A stretch of DNA of 64,000 bases, taken from assembly GCF_008704935.1 (NCBI RefSeq), contig NZ_CP023692.1:5641001-5705000 (forward strand), in the 5' to 3' direction. Below, piece after piece: positions 9,772-17,023 of the stretch (its first letter is position 1; the number at the start of each line of letters is the position of its first letter). The notes beneath the pieces are model-generated. The model was not told the DNA's origin. It ran no database searches and saw only the letters and a list, made by a program, of their open reading frames with translations. A program made the position numbers and the translations under genes. The DNA comes from Streptomyces vinaceus. GTDB taxonomy: Bacteria > Actinomycetota > Actinomycetes > Streptomycetales > Streptomycetaceae.

Positions 9772-10167
9772 TCAGACCTGCGGCGCGTACGTCCCGAAGC
9801 TCCAGACGTTGCCCTCGCCGTCGCGGGCCATGTAGTCGCGGGACCCGTAGTCCTGGTCGGTGGGCTCCATCAGGATCTCCACGCCGTGCTCCGCGGCCCG
9901 CCGGTGGTGCGCGTCGACGTCGTCGACCACCACGTAGACCCCCACGGGCCCGCCGTCCCCCATGGCCTTGTCGAAGACGCTGCCGGTGCGTTTGCTGCCG
10001 AGCATCACCACGCCGTTGCCGTACGCCAGCTCCGCGTGCATCACCGAGCCGTCGTCGCCCTCGTACACCGCGACCTGGCTGAAGCCGAAGGCCCCGGTCA
10101 GCAGCTTGATGGCCGCCTTCGCGTCGCGATATCGCAGCGTGGGACAGATGGACGGAACGCCTGCCAT
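9772..10167 (-). CDS. VOC-family (glyoxalase/bleomycin-resistance fold) protein
   Basis: 131 residues from the ATG at 10167, which has GGGAG eight bases upstream; a GTG three codons earlier lies on top of that site. The sequence shows the paired beta-alpha-beta-beta-beta modules of the vicinal oxygen chelate superfamily: SICPTLRYRDAKAAIKLLTG, then VYVVVDDVDAHHRRAAEHG and a closing DGEGNVWSFGTY. Metal-ligand positions are incomplete, so it may bind rather than turn over a ligand. PhnB/YraH-like proteins are the closest type. It is monocistronic and leftward. Confidence 0.85.
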   Translation of the reverse strand: MAGVPSICPTLRYRDAKAAIKLLTGAFGFSQVAVYEGDDGSVMHAELAYGNGVVMLGSKRTGSVFDKAMGDGGPVGVYVVVDDVDAHHRRAAEHGVEILMEPTDQDYGSRDYMARDGEGNVWSFGTYAPQV

Positions 10168-10227
10168 GGCGACCACTCCCTCTCGTGACGGTGACCTGGG
10201 TCACAGCATGGCAGGCGGCGCCGACAG

Positions 10228-11118
10228 TCAGCGGAAGGTGTTGCACTGGGCCATGTCGCCCGTGCGGTAGCCCTGGTAGAACCACTGCTGGCGCTGCTGG
10301 GCCGAGCCGTGCGTCCAGGATTCCGGGGTCACCCGGCCCTGGAACTTCTCCTGGATCCGGTCGTCGCCGACCGCGGCCGCCGCGTCGAGACCGTCCTTGA
10401 TGTCCTCGTCGGTGAGGCTGCTGATCAGCGGCCGGCCCGTGGACTCGTCCGGGGCCCGCGTCGCGTTGCGCGCCCACACCCCGGCGTAGCAGTCGGCCTG
10501 GAGCTCGACCTTGACCGCGTTGCTGCCCGCGCCCTGCCGCCCGTCCTGGGCCTTCTGCAGGGTCCCCGTCAGGTTCTGGATGTGGTGCCCGTACTCATGG
10601 GCGATGACGTACGCCTGGGCGAAGGGGCCGCCGTTCGCGCCGAACTTCGTCCGCAGGTCCTCGAAGAAGCCCAGGTCCAGGTAGACCTGCCGGTCGGCCG
10701 GGCAGTAGAAGGGGCCGACCGCCGTGGTGGCGGCGCCGCAGGCGGTGTTCACGCGGTCCTTGAAGAAGACCGTCGACGCCGGGGTGTAGCGGCCGCCGCG
10801 CCGGGTGAACTCGTCCTTCCAGAAGTCCTGGGTGCTGTTGACGACCGCGACCAGCCGGCAGTCCTCGCGCGCGTTGGCGTCCCGGCCGGTCCTGCAGCTC
10901 TGCTGCACCTCGCTGACCGACGAGGAGGTCGCCGCCGACTCCGGGTTCCCGGAGGAGAGCCCCAGCTGGTCCGGTCCCACACCGAAGAGCAGCCCGAGGA
11001 TCAGAGCGACGAGGCCCGCGATGCCACCGCCGATCGTCGCCCGCCCGCCGGGGACGCGGCTGCCGCGCACGTCCTTGACCTCGGACGTGTCCAGATCGGC
11101 GTCGTCGTCGAACTGCAT
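10228..11118 (-). CDS. Neutral zinc metallopeptidase, YpfJ/KPN_02809 family
   Basis: 296 residues from the ATG at 11118 (MQFDDDADLDTSEV). A single membrane helix (about residues 28-50, GGGIAGLVALILGLLFGVG) anchors an extracytoplasmic domain. This carries the zincin motif HEYGHH and, downstream, the third-ligand region VELQADCYAGVWA, plus conserved cysteines typical of the family. Proteolytic activity is inferred from the motif; substrates are unknown. The longer reading frame upstream is an antisense shadow of the ABC-F gene. Confidence 0.92.
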   Translation of the reverse strand: MQFDDDADLDTSEVKDVRGSRVPGGRATIGGGIAGLVALILGLLFGVGPDQLGLSSGNPESAATSSSVSEVQQSCRTGRDANAREDCRLVAVVNSTQDFWKDEFTRRGGRYTPASTVFFKDRVNTACGAATTAVGPFYCPADRQVYLDLGFFEDLRTKFGANGGPFAQAYVIAHEYGHHIQNLTGTLQKAQDGRQGAGSNAVKVELQADCYAGVWARNATRAPDESTGRPLISSLTDEDIKDGLDAAAAVGDDRIQEKFQGRVTPESWTHGSAQQRQQWFYQGYRTGDMAQCNTFR

Positions 11119-11270
11119 CCCGCACCGCCTCGATTCAGCGTGGCCGCCCCTGCGGCGAGTATCACCCGGTCCATCCTGATACGCGCCCCGCCCCACCGGG
11201 GCCGCCCGTACGCCGAACGGGGGACGTGTCAAGGGCCCGGACGCCCCGAAAACTGGTTGCGCACCCCCGG

Positions 11271-11276
11271 TAGAAT
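11271..11276 (+). promoter_or_regulatory. Candidate -10 element (TAGAAT) ahead of the mini-ORF and ABC-F gene
   Basis: TAGAAT is followed after seven bases by the ATG of a seven-codon reading frame, a spacing expected for a leaderless transcript. No convincing -35 was found at 16-18 bases upstream. Confidence 0.45.
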
Positions 11277-11283
11277 GAATCCC

Positions 11284-11307
11284 ATGGCAAATCTCCTCGC
11301 GGATTAG
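11284..11307 (+). CDS. Possible seven-residue leader peptide (MANLLAD)
   Basis: ATG GCA AAT CTC CTC GCG GAT TAG lies 61 bases before the ABC-F start. It begins where transcription from the TAGAAT box should start, so it would be translated without a ribosome-binding site. Short leaders before ABC-F genes often mediate ribosome-stalling attenuation. Whether this one does is inference. Confidence 0.35.
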   Translation: MANLLAD

Positions 11308-11367
11308 CGGCGTCGAAGCATCGCGTCCTGCCCCCCTTCCGCCGTCCCCCCGCCCTGGAGTATTTCC

Positions 11368-12966
11368 GTGATCACCGCCACCGGCATCGAGCTGCGCGCC
11401 GGCGCCCGCGTCCTCATCGAGTCCGCTTCCTTCCGCATCGCCAAGGGCGACCGCATCGGCCTGGTCGGCCGCAACGGAGCGGGCAAGACCACGCTCACCA
11501 AGTGCCTCGCCGGCGAGGGCCAGCCCGCGGGCGGCTCCATCACCCGCTCGGGCGAGGTCGGCTACCTCCCGCAGGACCCGCGCACCGGCGACCTCGACGT
11601 CCTGGCCCGCGACCGGATCCTCTCCGCCCGCGGCCTCGACGTGCTGCTCAAGAAGATGCGCATGAACGAGGAGCGCATCGCCACCGGCTCCGGCGCCACC
11701 CGCGAGAAGGCCCTCAAGCAGTACGAGCGCCAGGAGACCGAGTTCCTCACCAAGGGCGGGTACGCCGCCGAGTCCGAGGCCGCGACCATCTCGGCCGCCC
11801 TGAGCCTGCCCGAGCGGGTCCTCGGCCAGCCGCTGCACACCCTCTCGGGTGGTCAGCGCCGCCGCGTCGAACTCGCCCGGATCCTCTTCTCGGACGCCGA
11901 CACCCTGCTCCTCGACGAGCCCACGAACCACCTCGACGCCGACTCGATCGTCTGGCTGCGCGACTACCTGAAGAGCTACCGCGGCGGCTTCGTCGTGATC
12001 TCCCACGACGTCGACCTCGTCGAGACCGTGGTGAACAAGGTCTTCTACCTGGACGCCAACCGCTCGGTCATCGACATCTACAACATGGGCTGGAAGCTCT
12101 ACCAGCAGCAGCGCGAGGCCGACGAGAAGCGCCGCAAGCGCGAGCGCCAGAACGCCGAGAAGAAGGCCGCGGCCCTGAACTCGCAGGCCGACAAGATGCG
12201 CGCCAAGGCGACGAAGACCGTCGCGGCCCAGAACATGGCCAAGCGCGCCGACCGCCTGCTCGCCGGCCTGGACGCCGTCCGCGTCTCCGACAAGGTCGCC
12301 AAGCTGCGCTTCCCGGACCCGGCGCCCTGCGGCAAGACCCCGCTGACCGCCGAGGGCCTGTCGAAGTCGTACGGCTCCCTGGAGATCTTCACCGACGTCG
12401 ACCTGGCCATCGACAAGGGCTCCCGCGTCGTCATCCTCGGCCTCAACGGCGCCGGCAAGACCACGCTGCTGCGGCTGCTCGCGGGCGCCGAGAAGCCCGA
12501 CACCGGCGAGGTCACCCCCGGCCACGGCCTCAAGCTCGGCTACTACGCCCAGGAGCACGAGACGCTCGACCCCGAGCGCACGGTCCTGGAGAACATGCGC
12601 TCGGCCGCGCCCGACCTGGACCTGGTCGCCGTACGCAAGACGCTCGGCTCCTTCCTCTTCTCCGGGGACGACGTCGACAAGCCGGCCGGGGTCCTCTCCG
12701 GCGGCGAGAAGACCCGTCTGGCCCTGGCCACGCTGGTCGTCTCCTCGGCGAACGTGCTGCTCCTCGACGAGCCCACCAACAACCTGGACCCGGCCAGCCG
12801 CGAGGAGATCCTGGGCGCGCTGCGCACGTACAAGGGCGCGGTCATCCTCGTCACGCACGACGAGGGCGCGGTCGAGGCGCTGGAGCCGGAGCGGATCATC
12901 CTGCTCCCCGACGGAGTCGAAGACCTCTGGGGCCCGGACTACCGGGACCTCGTCGCCCTCGCCTGA
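11368..12966 (+). CDS. ABC-F family ATP-binding protein (ribosome-associated type)
   Basis: 532 residues from a GTG at 11368 with GGAG seven bases upstream. Two ATPase cassettes, no membrane segment: Walker A GRNGAGKTT (N) and GLNGAGKTT (C), signatures LSGGQ and LSGGE, Walker B LLLDEPTNHLD and LLLDEPTNNLD. The inter-cassette linker (about 240-310) is a charged helical hairpin rich in Lys/Arg/Gln, the part that reaches the ribosomal E/P site in EttA/Uup/Vga-type factors. A translation-factor or antibiotic-protection role is inferred. A terminator follows at 13063. Confidence 0.92.
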   Translation: MITATGIELRAGARVLIESASFRIAKGDRIGLVGRNGAGKTTLTKCLAGEGQPAGGSITRSGEVGYLPQDPRTGDLDVLARDRILSARGLDVLLKKMRMNEERIATGSGATREKALKQYERQETEFLTKGGYAAESEAATISAALSLPERVLGQPLHTLSGGQRRRVELARILFSDADTLLLDEPTNHLDADSIVWLRDYLKSYRGGFVVISHDVDLVETVVNKVFYLDANRSVIDIYNMGWKLYQQQREADEKRRKRERQNAEKKAAALNSQADKMRAKATKTVAAQNMAKRADRLLAGLDAVRVSDKVAKLRFPDPAPCGKTPLTAEGLSKSYGSLEIFTDVDLAIDKGSRVVILGLNGAGKTTLLRLLAGAEKPDTGEVTPGHGLKLGYYAQEHETLDPERTVLENMRSAAPDLDLVAVRKTLGSFLFSGDDVDKPAGVLSGGEKTRLALATLVVSSANVLLLDEPTNNLDPASREEILGALRTYKGAVILVTHDEGAVEALEPERIILLPDGVEDLWGPDYRDLVALA

Positions 12967-12974
12967 ACCTCTCC

Positions 12975-13011
12975 GGGCCGGTGATCCAGTTCCTTATGGA
13001 TCATTCGGCCC
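12975..13011. repeat. Inverted repeat after the ABC-F stop
   Basis: GGGCCG(G)TGATCCA at 12975-12988 pairs with TGGATCA(TT)CGGCCC at 12997-13011. It lacks a T-run, so it may be a weak terminator or mRNA-end stabiliser. Both arms contain GATC. Confidence 0.5.
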
Positions 13012-13062
13012 AGGCGTGATCCATCATCTGAGTGAGACGGTCTCGTACCCCTGCGCTCTGTA

Positions 13063-13113
13063 CGACGGCCCCCGCCGTGCCCGTCCGGGTACGCGCCCGG
13101 GGCCGTCGTTTTT
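13063..13113 (+). terminator. Intrinsic terminator downstream of the ABC-F gene
   Basis: CGACGGCCCC (13063-13072) pairs with GGGGCCGTCG (13099-13108) and is followed by TTTTT. The 352-base gap from the ABC-F stop to gbn otherwise holds only the upstream inverted repeat and scattered GATC sites. Confidence 0.85.
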
Positions 13114-13318
13114 CGCTCTCCGGCCCCTGACCTGGACATTCCCGGTGAGGGTGGAGGAGTGTGACGGACGTCATGCAGCGGAGGAGAAGATTCCGTTCTG
13201 CTGATGTGTCCACCGCTCGGGAAATGTCGTCGTACCGACCTTGCTGAATGGGTGGCCAGGAAGCCGGGGAGGGGTGATCATGAGAAGTCCAGAGCGCACT
13301 TCCCATGAGGAGGCACGG

Positions 13319-13540
13319 GTGGCCGAGACTCTGAAGAAGGGCAGCCGGGTAACCGGCGCCGCGCGCGACAAGCTCGCGGCAGACCTGAAGAAGAAGTACG
13401 ACTCCGGTGCGAGTATCCGTGCGCTGGCCGAGGAAACCGGCCGGTCTTACGGGTTCGTCCACCGGATGCTCAGTGAGTCCGGAGTCGTTCTGCGTGGTCG
13501 CGGTGGCGCGACGCGCGGCAAGAAGGCGGCTTCGGCCTGA
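13319..13540 (+). CDS. gbn: Gbn-type small helix-turn-helix nucleoid-associated protein
   Basis: 73 residues from GTG 13319, chosen because GAGGAGG lies five bases upstream and the product then matches the 73-residue length of S. coelicolor SCO1839 (Gbn) as I remember it. Sequence: a basic N-terminus (ETLKKGSRVTG), a Lys-rich helix (KLAADLKKKYDSGAS), a helix-turn-helix (IRALAEETGRSYGFVHRML) and a basic Arg/Gly/Lys tail. Gbn was described as a GATC-binding nucleoid protein that influences development. It sits between the ABC-F and enoyl-CoA hydratase genes, as in other Streptomyces. Confidence 0.85.
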   Translation: MAETLKKGSRVTGAARDKLAADLKKKYDSGASIRALAEETGRSYGFVHRMLSESGVVLRGRGGATRGKKAASA

Positions 13541-13705
13541 CCGACCCCCATCCAGGCCGTCAGGCCCGGGGCCGGGGTGGATCACGCTCGCTGCCCACAC
13601 CGTAGTTCCTTCGGTGACCCCCGGTCGGCCCTCCGGCCGACCGGGTGGTTACTGTGCAGTCACTTAGGCCGGGATTGCGGCCGACTGCACACCGGAGGCA
13701 CACCG

Positions 13706-14485
13706 ATGGCTCTGCTCGACAAGGACGGCGTACGGCTCACCGTGGACGACTCGGTCGCAACGGTGACACTGACCAATCCGGCCAAGCGAAACGCTCAGTC
13801 CCCCGCGCTCTGGCGGGCGTTGGCGGAGGCCGGAAGGTCGTTGCCGGGCACCGTCCGGGTCGTGGTGCTGCGCGGTGAGGGCCAGTCCTTCTCCGCCGGA
13901 CTCGACCGGCAGGCGTTCACCCCCGAGGGTTTCGAGGGCGAGCCGTCCTTCCTCGATCTGGCGCGCGGCTCGGACGAGCTGCTCGACTCCACCATCGCCG
14001 AGTACCAGGAGGCTTTCACCTGGTGGCGGCAGAGCGACATCGTCTCCATCGCCGCCGTACAGGGCCACGCGATCGGCGCCGGCTTCCAGCTCGCGCTGGG
14101 GTGTGACCTGCGCGTGGTCGCCGACGACGTGCAGTTCGCCATGCGCGAGACCAGCCTGGGGCTCGTGCCCGACCTGGCCGGGACCCAGCCGCTGACCTCG
14201 CTGGTCGGCTACGCCCGCGCGCTGGAGATCTGCGCGACGGGCCGCTTCGTGCACGCCGAGGAGGCGGAGCGGATCGGGCTGGCCAACCTCGTCGTACCGG
14301 CCGAGGAGCTGGACGCCGCGGTGCAGGACCTCACGACGGCGCTGCTGGCCCCGCCGCGCGACGCCGTGATCGAGACGAAGGCACTGCTGCGCGAGGCCGG
14401 ATCTCGTTCGTACGACGCCCAGCGCTCGGCGGAGCGCGCCGCTCAGGCCCGCCGTCTGCGGGACCTGGCGGGCCTCTCGGACTGA
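13706..14485 (+). CDS. Enoyl-CoA hydratase/isomerase family protein
   Basis: 259 residues from ATG 13706 with GGAGG eight bases upstream. Crotonase-fold markers are present: an oxyanion-hole strand VVVLRGEGQSFSAGLD, a second oxyanion segment AAVQGHAIGAGFQLALGCD, and the region SLGLVPDLAGTQPL, which corresponds to the catalytic loop. The second catalytic glutamate of classical hydratases is replaced in this loop (Asp/Leu present), so the exact reaction is uncertain. It is monocistronic; the 295-base gap after it holds one GC-rich repeat. Confidence 0.88.
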   Translation: MALLDKDGVRLTVDDSVATVTLTNPAKRNAQSPALWRALAEAGRSLPGTVRVVVLRGEGQSFSAGLDRQAFTPEGFEGEPSFLDLARGSDELLDSTIAEYQEAFTWWRQSDIVSIAAVQGHAIGAGFQLALGCDLRVVADDVQFAMRETSLGLVPDLAGTQPLTSLVGYARALEICATGRFVHAEEAERIGLANLVVPAEELDAAVQDLTTALLAPPRDAVIETKALLREAGSRSYDAQRSAERAAQARRLRDLAGLSD

Positions 14486-14496
14486 CCCGGCGTTGC

Positions 14497-14517
14497 GGGG
14501 GCGGCCCCCGGATCCCC
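14497..14517. repeat. GC-rich dispersed repeat of the GGGGGC-n-GCCCCCGGA type
   Basis: GGGGGC and GCCCCC arms around a G are followed by GGATCCCC. A closely similar element lies at 40139-40159. Such short hairpins are common between Streptomyces genes. Confidence 0.55.
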
Positions 14518-14780
14518 ATGCCGCCGTCCGGGCATCCCAGGGCGAAGCCCGCCGGCCGGGTGATCTCCGCCGGCGGGAACGGGCCCGCGCGATCCCGCGC
14601 AGGGCCATCCCGCGGCCGCGCCGCCCGGTACGTACGGCGGGTGGACGCCGGAGGACCCGCCCCCGCCCCTGCGGATCGGGTCTCCGTGCGCCCCGCCGAC
14701 CGGCGTAGTCCTGGTGCGCCGCCGCGGCCCCGCGCATACCGTGGTGCGGAGTGAGTCCAATCCGCGCGAAGGGACACGCG

Positions 14781-15212
14781 ATGACCGAATCCACATCCGG
14801 GGGCGCCTCACGCCCCCCGGCAGACCGCGGCCGCACCACCATCTCGGACGGGGTGGTCGAGAAGATCGCCGGGCTCGCCGCCCGTGAGGTGGTCGGCGTT
14901 CACGCCATGGGCAGCGGCACAGGTCTCTCCCGTACCTTCGGCGCCGTCCGCGAACGGGTGCCCGGCGGAGCGAAGTCTTCGGCCTCCCGTGGGGTGAAGG
15001 CCGAGGTCGGCGAGGTGCAGACCGCCCTCGACCTGGAGATCGTCGTCGACTACGGCGTGTCGATCCGCGACGTCGCGAGGGCCGTACGTGAGAACGTCAT
15101 CTCGGCGGTCGAGCGGATGACGGGCCTGGAGGTCGTCGAGGTCAACATCGCGGTCAGCGACGTGAAGCTGCCCGACGAGCCCGACGAGGAACCGGAGTCC
15201 CGACTCCAGTGA
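14781..15212 (+). CDS. Asp23/Gls24 family envelope stress protein
   Basis: 143 residues from ATG 14781 (GAAGGGA upstream). The Asp23 core is present: a positively charged start, ISDGVVEKIAGLAAREVVGV, then DLEIVVDYGVSIRDVARAVRENV and the closing EVVEVNIAVSDV strand. Gls24/Asp23 proteins are cytoplasmic and are tethered to the membrane by AmaP, which lies four genes downstream. First gene of a five-gene operon with gaps of 13 bases or less, plus overlaps. Expression is likely tied to cell-envelope stress, by family analogy only. Confidence 0.9.
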   Translation: MTESTSGGASRPPADRGRTTISDGVVEKIAGLAAREVVGVHAMGSGTGLSRTFGAVRERVPGGAKSSASRGVKAEVGEVQTALDLEIVVDYGVSIRDVARAVRENVISAVERMTGLEVVEVNIAVSDVKLPDEPDEEPESRLQ

Positions 15213-15225
15213 AGGAGGAGCCCGC

Positions 15226-15408
15226 ATGAGGATGGCCATCGTCGGCCTCTTCGCCGGCATGGCCCTCGCGTTCGCCGGGTACTTCGGCGGATTCGGGGCC
15301 TTCCTGCTGGTGGCGGCGCTCGGCGCCATCGGCTTCGTCGTCGGCCGGTTCCTGGACGGGGACCTGGAACCCGGCGTCTTCTTCCGCCCCCGCGACCGTG
15401 ACAGGTGA
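15226..15408 (+). CDS. DUF2273-like small membrane protein of the Asp23 cluster
   Basis: 60 residues with two adjacent hydrophobic helices (MRMAIVGLFAGMALAFAGYF and FLLVAALGAIGFVVGRFLDG) and a charged tail ending FRPRDRDR. AGGAGG-type site (AAGGAGG) seven bases before the ATG. DUF2273/AmaP-like small proteins accompany Asp23 genes in Firmicutes and actinobacteria, where they help place Asp23 at the membrane. That role is transferred from family knowledge. Confidence 0.85.
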   Translation: MRMAIVGLFAGMALAFAGYFGGFGAFLLVAALGAIGFVVGRFLDGDLEPGVFFRPRDRDR

Positions 15409-15415
15409 GGCCCCG

Positions 15416-15826
15416 ATGACCACGCCACGGGTGGTTCCCCCGCACACGCCCCCCGCCGAACGGGGGGCCACCCGGATCGCCGACCGGGTCGTAGCCAAGA
15501 TCGCGGCCCAGGCCGCCCGGGAGGCGCTGGCCGCGCGGCCGGACGGCCCGCCCGGAGCCGAAGGGGCCGGAGCGGGGGGCGCCGCCGCGCCGGGAGCCCC
15601 GCACGCCACCGTCACCGTGCACCATGACATCGCCCGCGTACGGGTGAGCCTGGAGCTCGACTACCCCGCCGACCTCGCCGCCCGGTGCGCGGCCGTGCGC
15701 AGCCGGGTCGTCCGCCGCGTCGAGGAGTACGCCGGCATGTCCGTGCCCGAGGTGGACATCGACATCGAGCACCTGCACTCCGCGCACACCCGCACCGCCG
15801 CGGTACGGGACCGGAAGCTGCGGTGA
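15416..15826 (+). CDS. Second Asp23/Gls24-like protein, divergent
   Basis: 136 residues from ATG 15416 (GAGG five bases upstream); a GTG at 15398 would add six codons and overlap the previous gene. The core ATRIADRVVAKIAAQAAREAL and the strands ATVTVHHDIARVRVSLELDY and VPEVDIDIEHLHSA match the Asp23 pattern, with a Gly/Ala-rich insertion in the middle (PPGAEGAGAGGAAAPGAP). It may form a heteromer with the first copy. The next gene starts inside its stop (GTGA overlap). Confidence 0.82.
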   Translation: MTTPRVVPPHTPPAERGATRIADRVVAKIAAQAAREALAARPDGPPGAEGAGAGGAAAPGAPHATVTVHHDIARVRVSLELDYPADLAARCAAVRSRVVRRVEEYAGMSVPEVDIDIEHLHSAHTRTAAVRDRKLR

Positions 15827-16431
15827 CGGCGCCCGCCGCCGACCGGGCACCGGCCCCCGACCGGGCGCCCGCGCCCGTGCGCGTCGCCCGGTTCCGCTCC
15901 TCCCGGCGGGTGCCGGCCGCGCTGACCGCCCTGGCGGTGCTCGGGGCGGCGGGCCTTTTCCTCTACGACCTGGCCGCCGTACGGGCCCACCGCCCCGGTA
16001 TGGAGTGGCGCCGCGAACTCACCCGGCAGCTGGAGCGGCAGACCCCCGCGGACCCGGCGGTGCTCGTCGGCGCCGGGGTCCTCGCGGTCGTCGGGGCGCT
16101 GCTCCTCTTCCTCGCCCTGGCTCCGGGGCTGCGCAAGATCCTGCCGATGCGCCCGCCCGGTACGGCCGCCGGGATCCGGGCCGGGCTCGCCCGCAAGGCC
16201 GCCGCGCAGGTGCTCCGGGACCGGGCCATGGAGGTGTCGGGAGTGCAGTCGGCGCGGGTCAGGGTGCGACGCTCCCACGCGGTGGTCCGCGCCGCCTCGC
16301 ACTTCCGCGAGCTGGACGACGTACGGGCGGACTTGGAGGAGGTCTTGGCCGTCGGCATCGCGGAACTGGGCCTCGCGCACCCGCCGCGGGCGCGGGTACG
16401 GGTCACCAGGGCCCCCGTCGGAAAGAGGTGA
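15823..16431 (+). CDS. DUF6286-type membrane protein of the Asp23 cluster
   Basis: 202 residues from GTG 15823, overlapping the previous stop by four bases. A Pro/Ala-rich cytoplasmic start (APAADRAPAPDRAPAPVRVA) is followed by two membrane helices (about 38-58 and 83-103). A soluble C-terminal half (RAMEVSGVQSARVRVRR, AVGIAELGLAHPPRARVRV) resembles the Asp23/AmaP alpha-beta domain. I place it in the actinobacterial DUF6286 group from its position and layout. It is likely a second membrane anchor for the Asp23 proteins, which is inference. Confidence 0.75.
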   Translation: MTAPAADRAPAPDRAPAPVRVARFRSSRRVPAALTALAVLGAAGLFLYDLAAVRAHRPGMEWRRELTRQLERQTPADPAVLVGAGVLAVVGALLLFLALAPGLRKILPMRPPGTAAGIRAGLARKAAAQVLRDRAMEVSGVQSARVRVRRSHAVVRAASHFRELDDVRADLEEVLAVGIAELGLAHPPRARVRVTRAPVGKR

Positions 16432-16435
16432 GGGC

Positions 16436-17011
16436 ATGCTCGGGACGGTGAACCGCATCGTGCTCGGGGTCATCGGCGCCGTACTGCTGGCCGCCGGGGT
16501 GGGGTTGTCGGTAGCGCCGGGGCCGCTGGGCGGCCGCCACGAGCCGCTGCTGAGCGCGGCGAACCGGGAGCGGTACCTGCACGCCGAGGGCTGGTGGTGG
16601 TGGGCGGTGCTCGGCGGGCTCGGGGTGTGCGTACTGCTCGCCCTGTGGTGGCTGCTGGCGCAGCTGCGGCGTTCGCGCCTGCCCGCGGTGGCGGTGGACA
16701 CCGGGGACGGCGCGTTCGCGGTGTTGCGCGGGCGGGCGTTGGAGGAGGCGGTCGCCGCGGAGGCGGGGGCGCTGGACGGGGTCGCCCGGTGCGGTGTCGC
16801 GCTGCGGGGCCGGCCGGGGCGCCGGGGCCGGCGCACGGGGCCGAGGATGCGGGTGGACGTGGAACTGGAGCCGCACGCCGTCCCGGCCGACGCCCTGGCG
16901 GGGCTGGCCGGGCCGGTGCTCGGGCACGCCCGCCGGTCGGCGGGCCTCCCCGAACTGCCCGCGGAGGTCCGCTTCCGGATCACCTCCCACCGCGCCCGGC
17001 GGGTGACCTGA
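16436..17011 (+). CDS. amaP: Alkaline shock response membrane anchor protein AmaP-like
   Basis: 191 residues from ATG 16436, four bases after the previous stop. Two N-terminal helices (VLGVIGAVLLAAGVGLSVA and WWWWAVLGGLGVCVLLALWWLL) separated by a short external loop are the AmaP hallmark. They are followed by a cytoplasmic alpha-beta domain with RGRALEEAVAAEAGALDGV and RMRVDVELEPHAVPADAL. AmaP tethers Asp23 to the membrane in S. aureus. Last gene of the five-gene cluster; the next gene converges on it from the right. Confidence 0.82.
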   Translation: MLGTVNRIVLGVIGAVLLAAGVGLSVAPGPLGGRHEPLLSAANRERYLHAEGWWWWAVLGGLGVCVLLALWWLLAQLRRSRLPAVAVDTGDGAFAVLRGRALEEAVAAEAGALDGVARCGVALRGRPGRRGRRTGPRMRVDVELEPHAVPADALAGLAGPVLGHARRSAGLPELPAEVRFRITSHRARRVT

Positions 17012-17023
17012 CGGCCCGGGGCG

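Noticed and set aside
13016..13204. 62-codon frame between the ABC-F gene and gbn
   Set aside because: It runs through the terminator at 13063-13113 and has no ribosome site.
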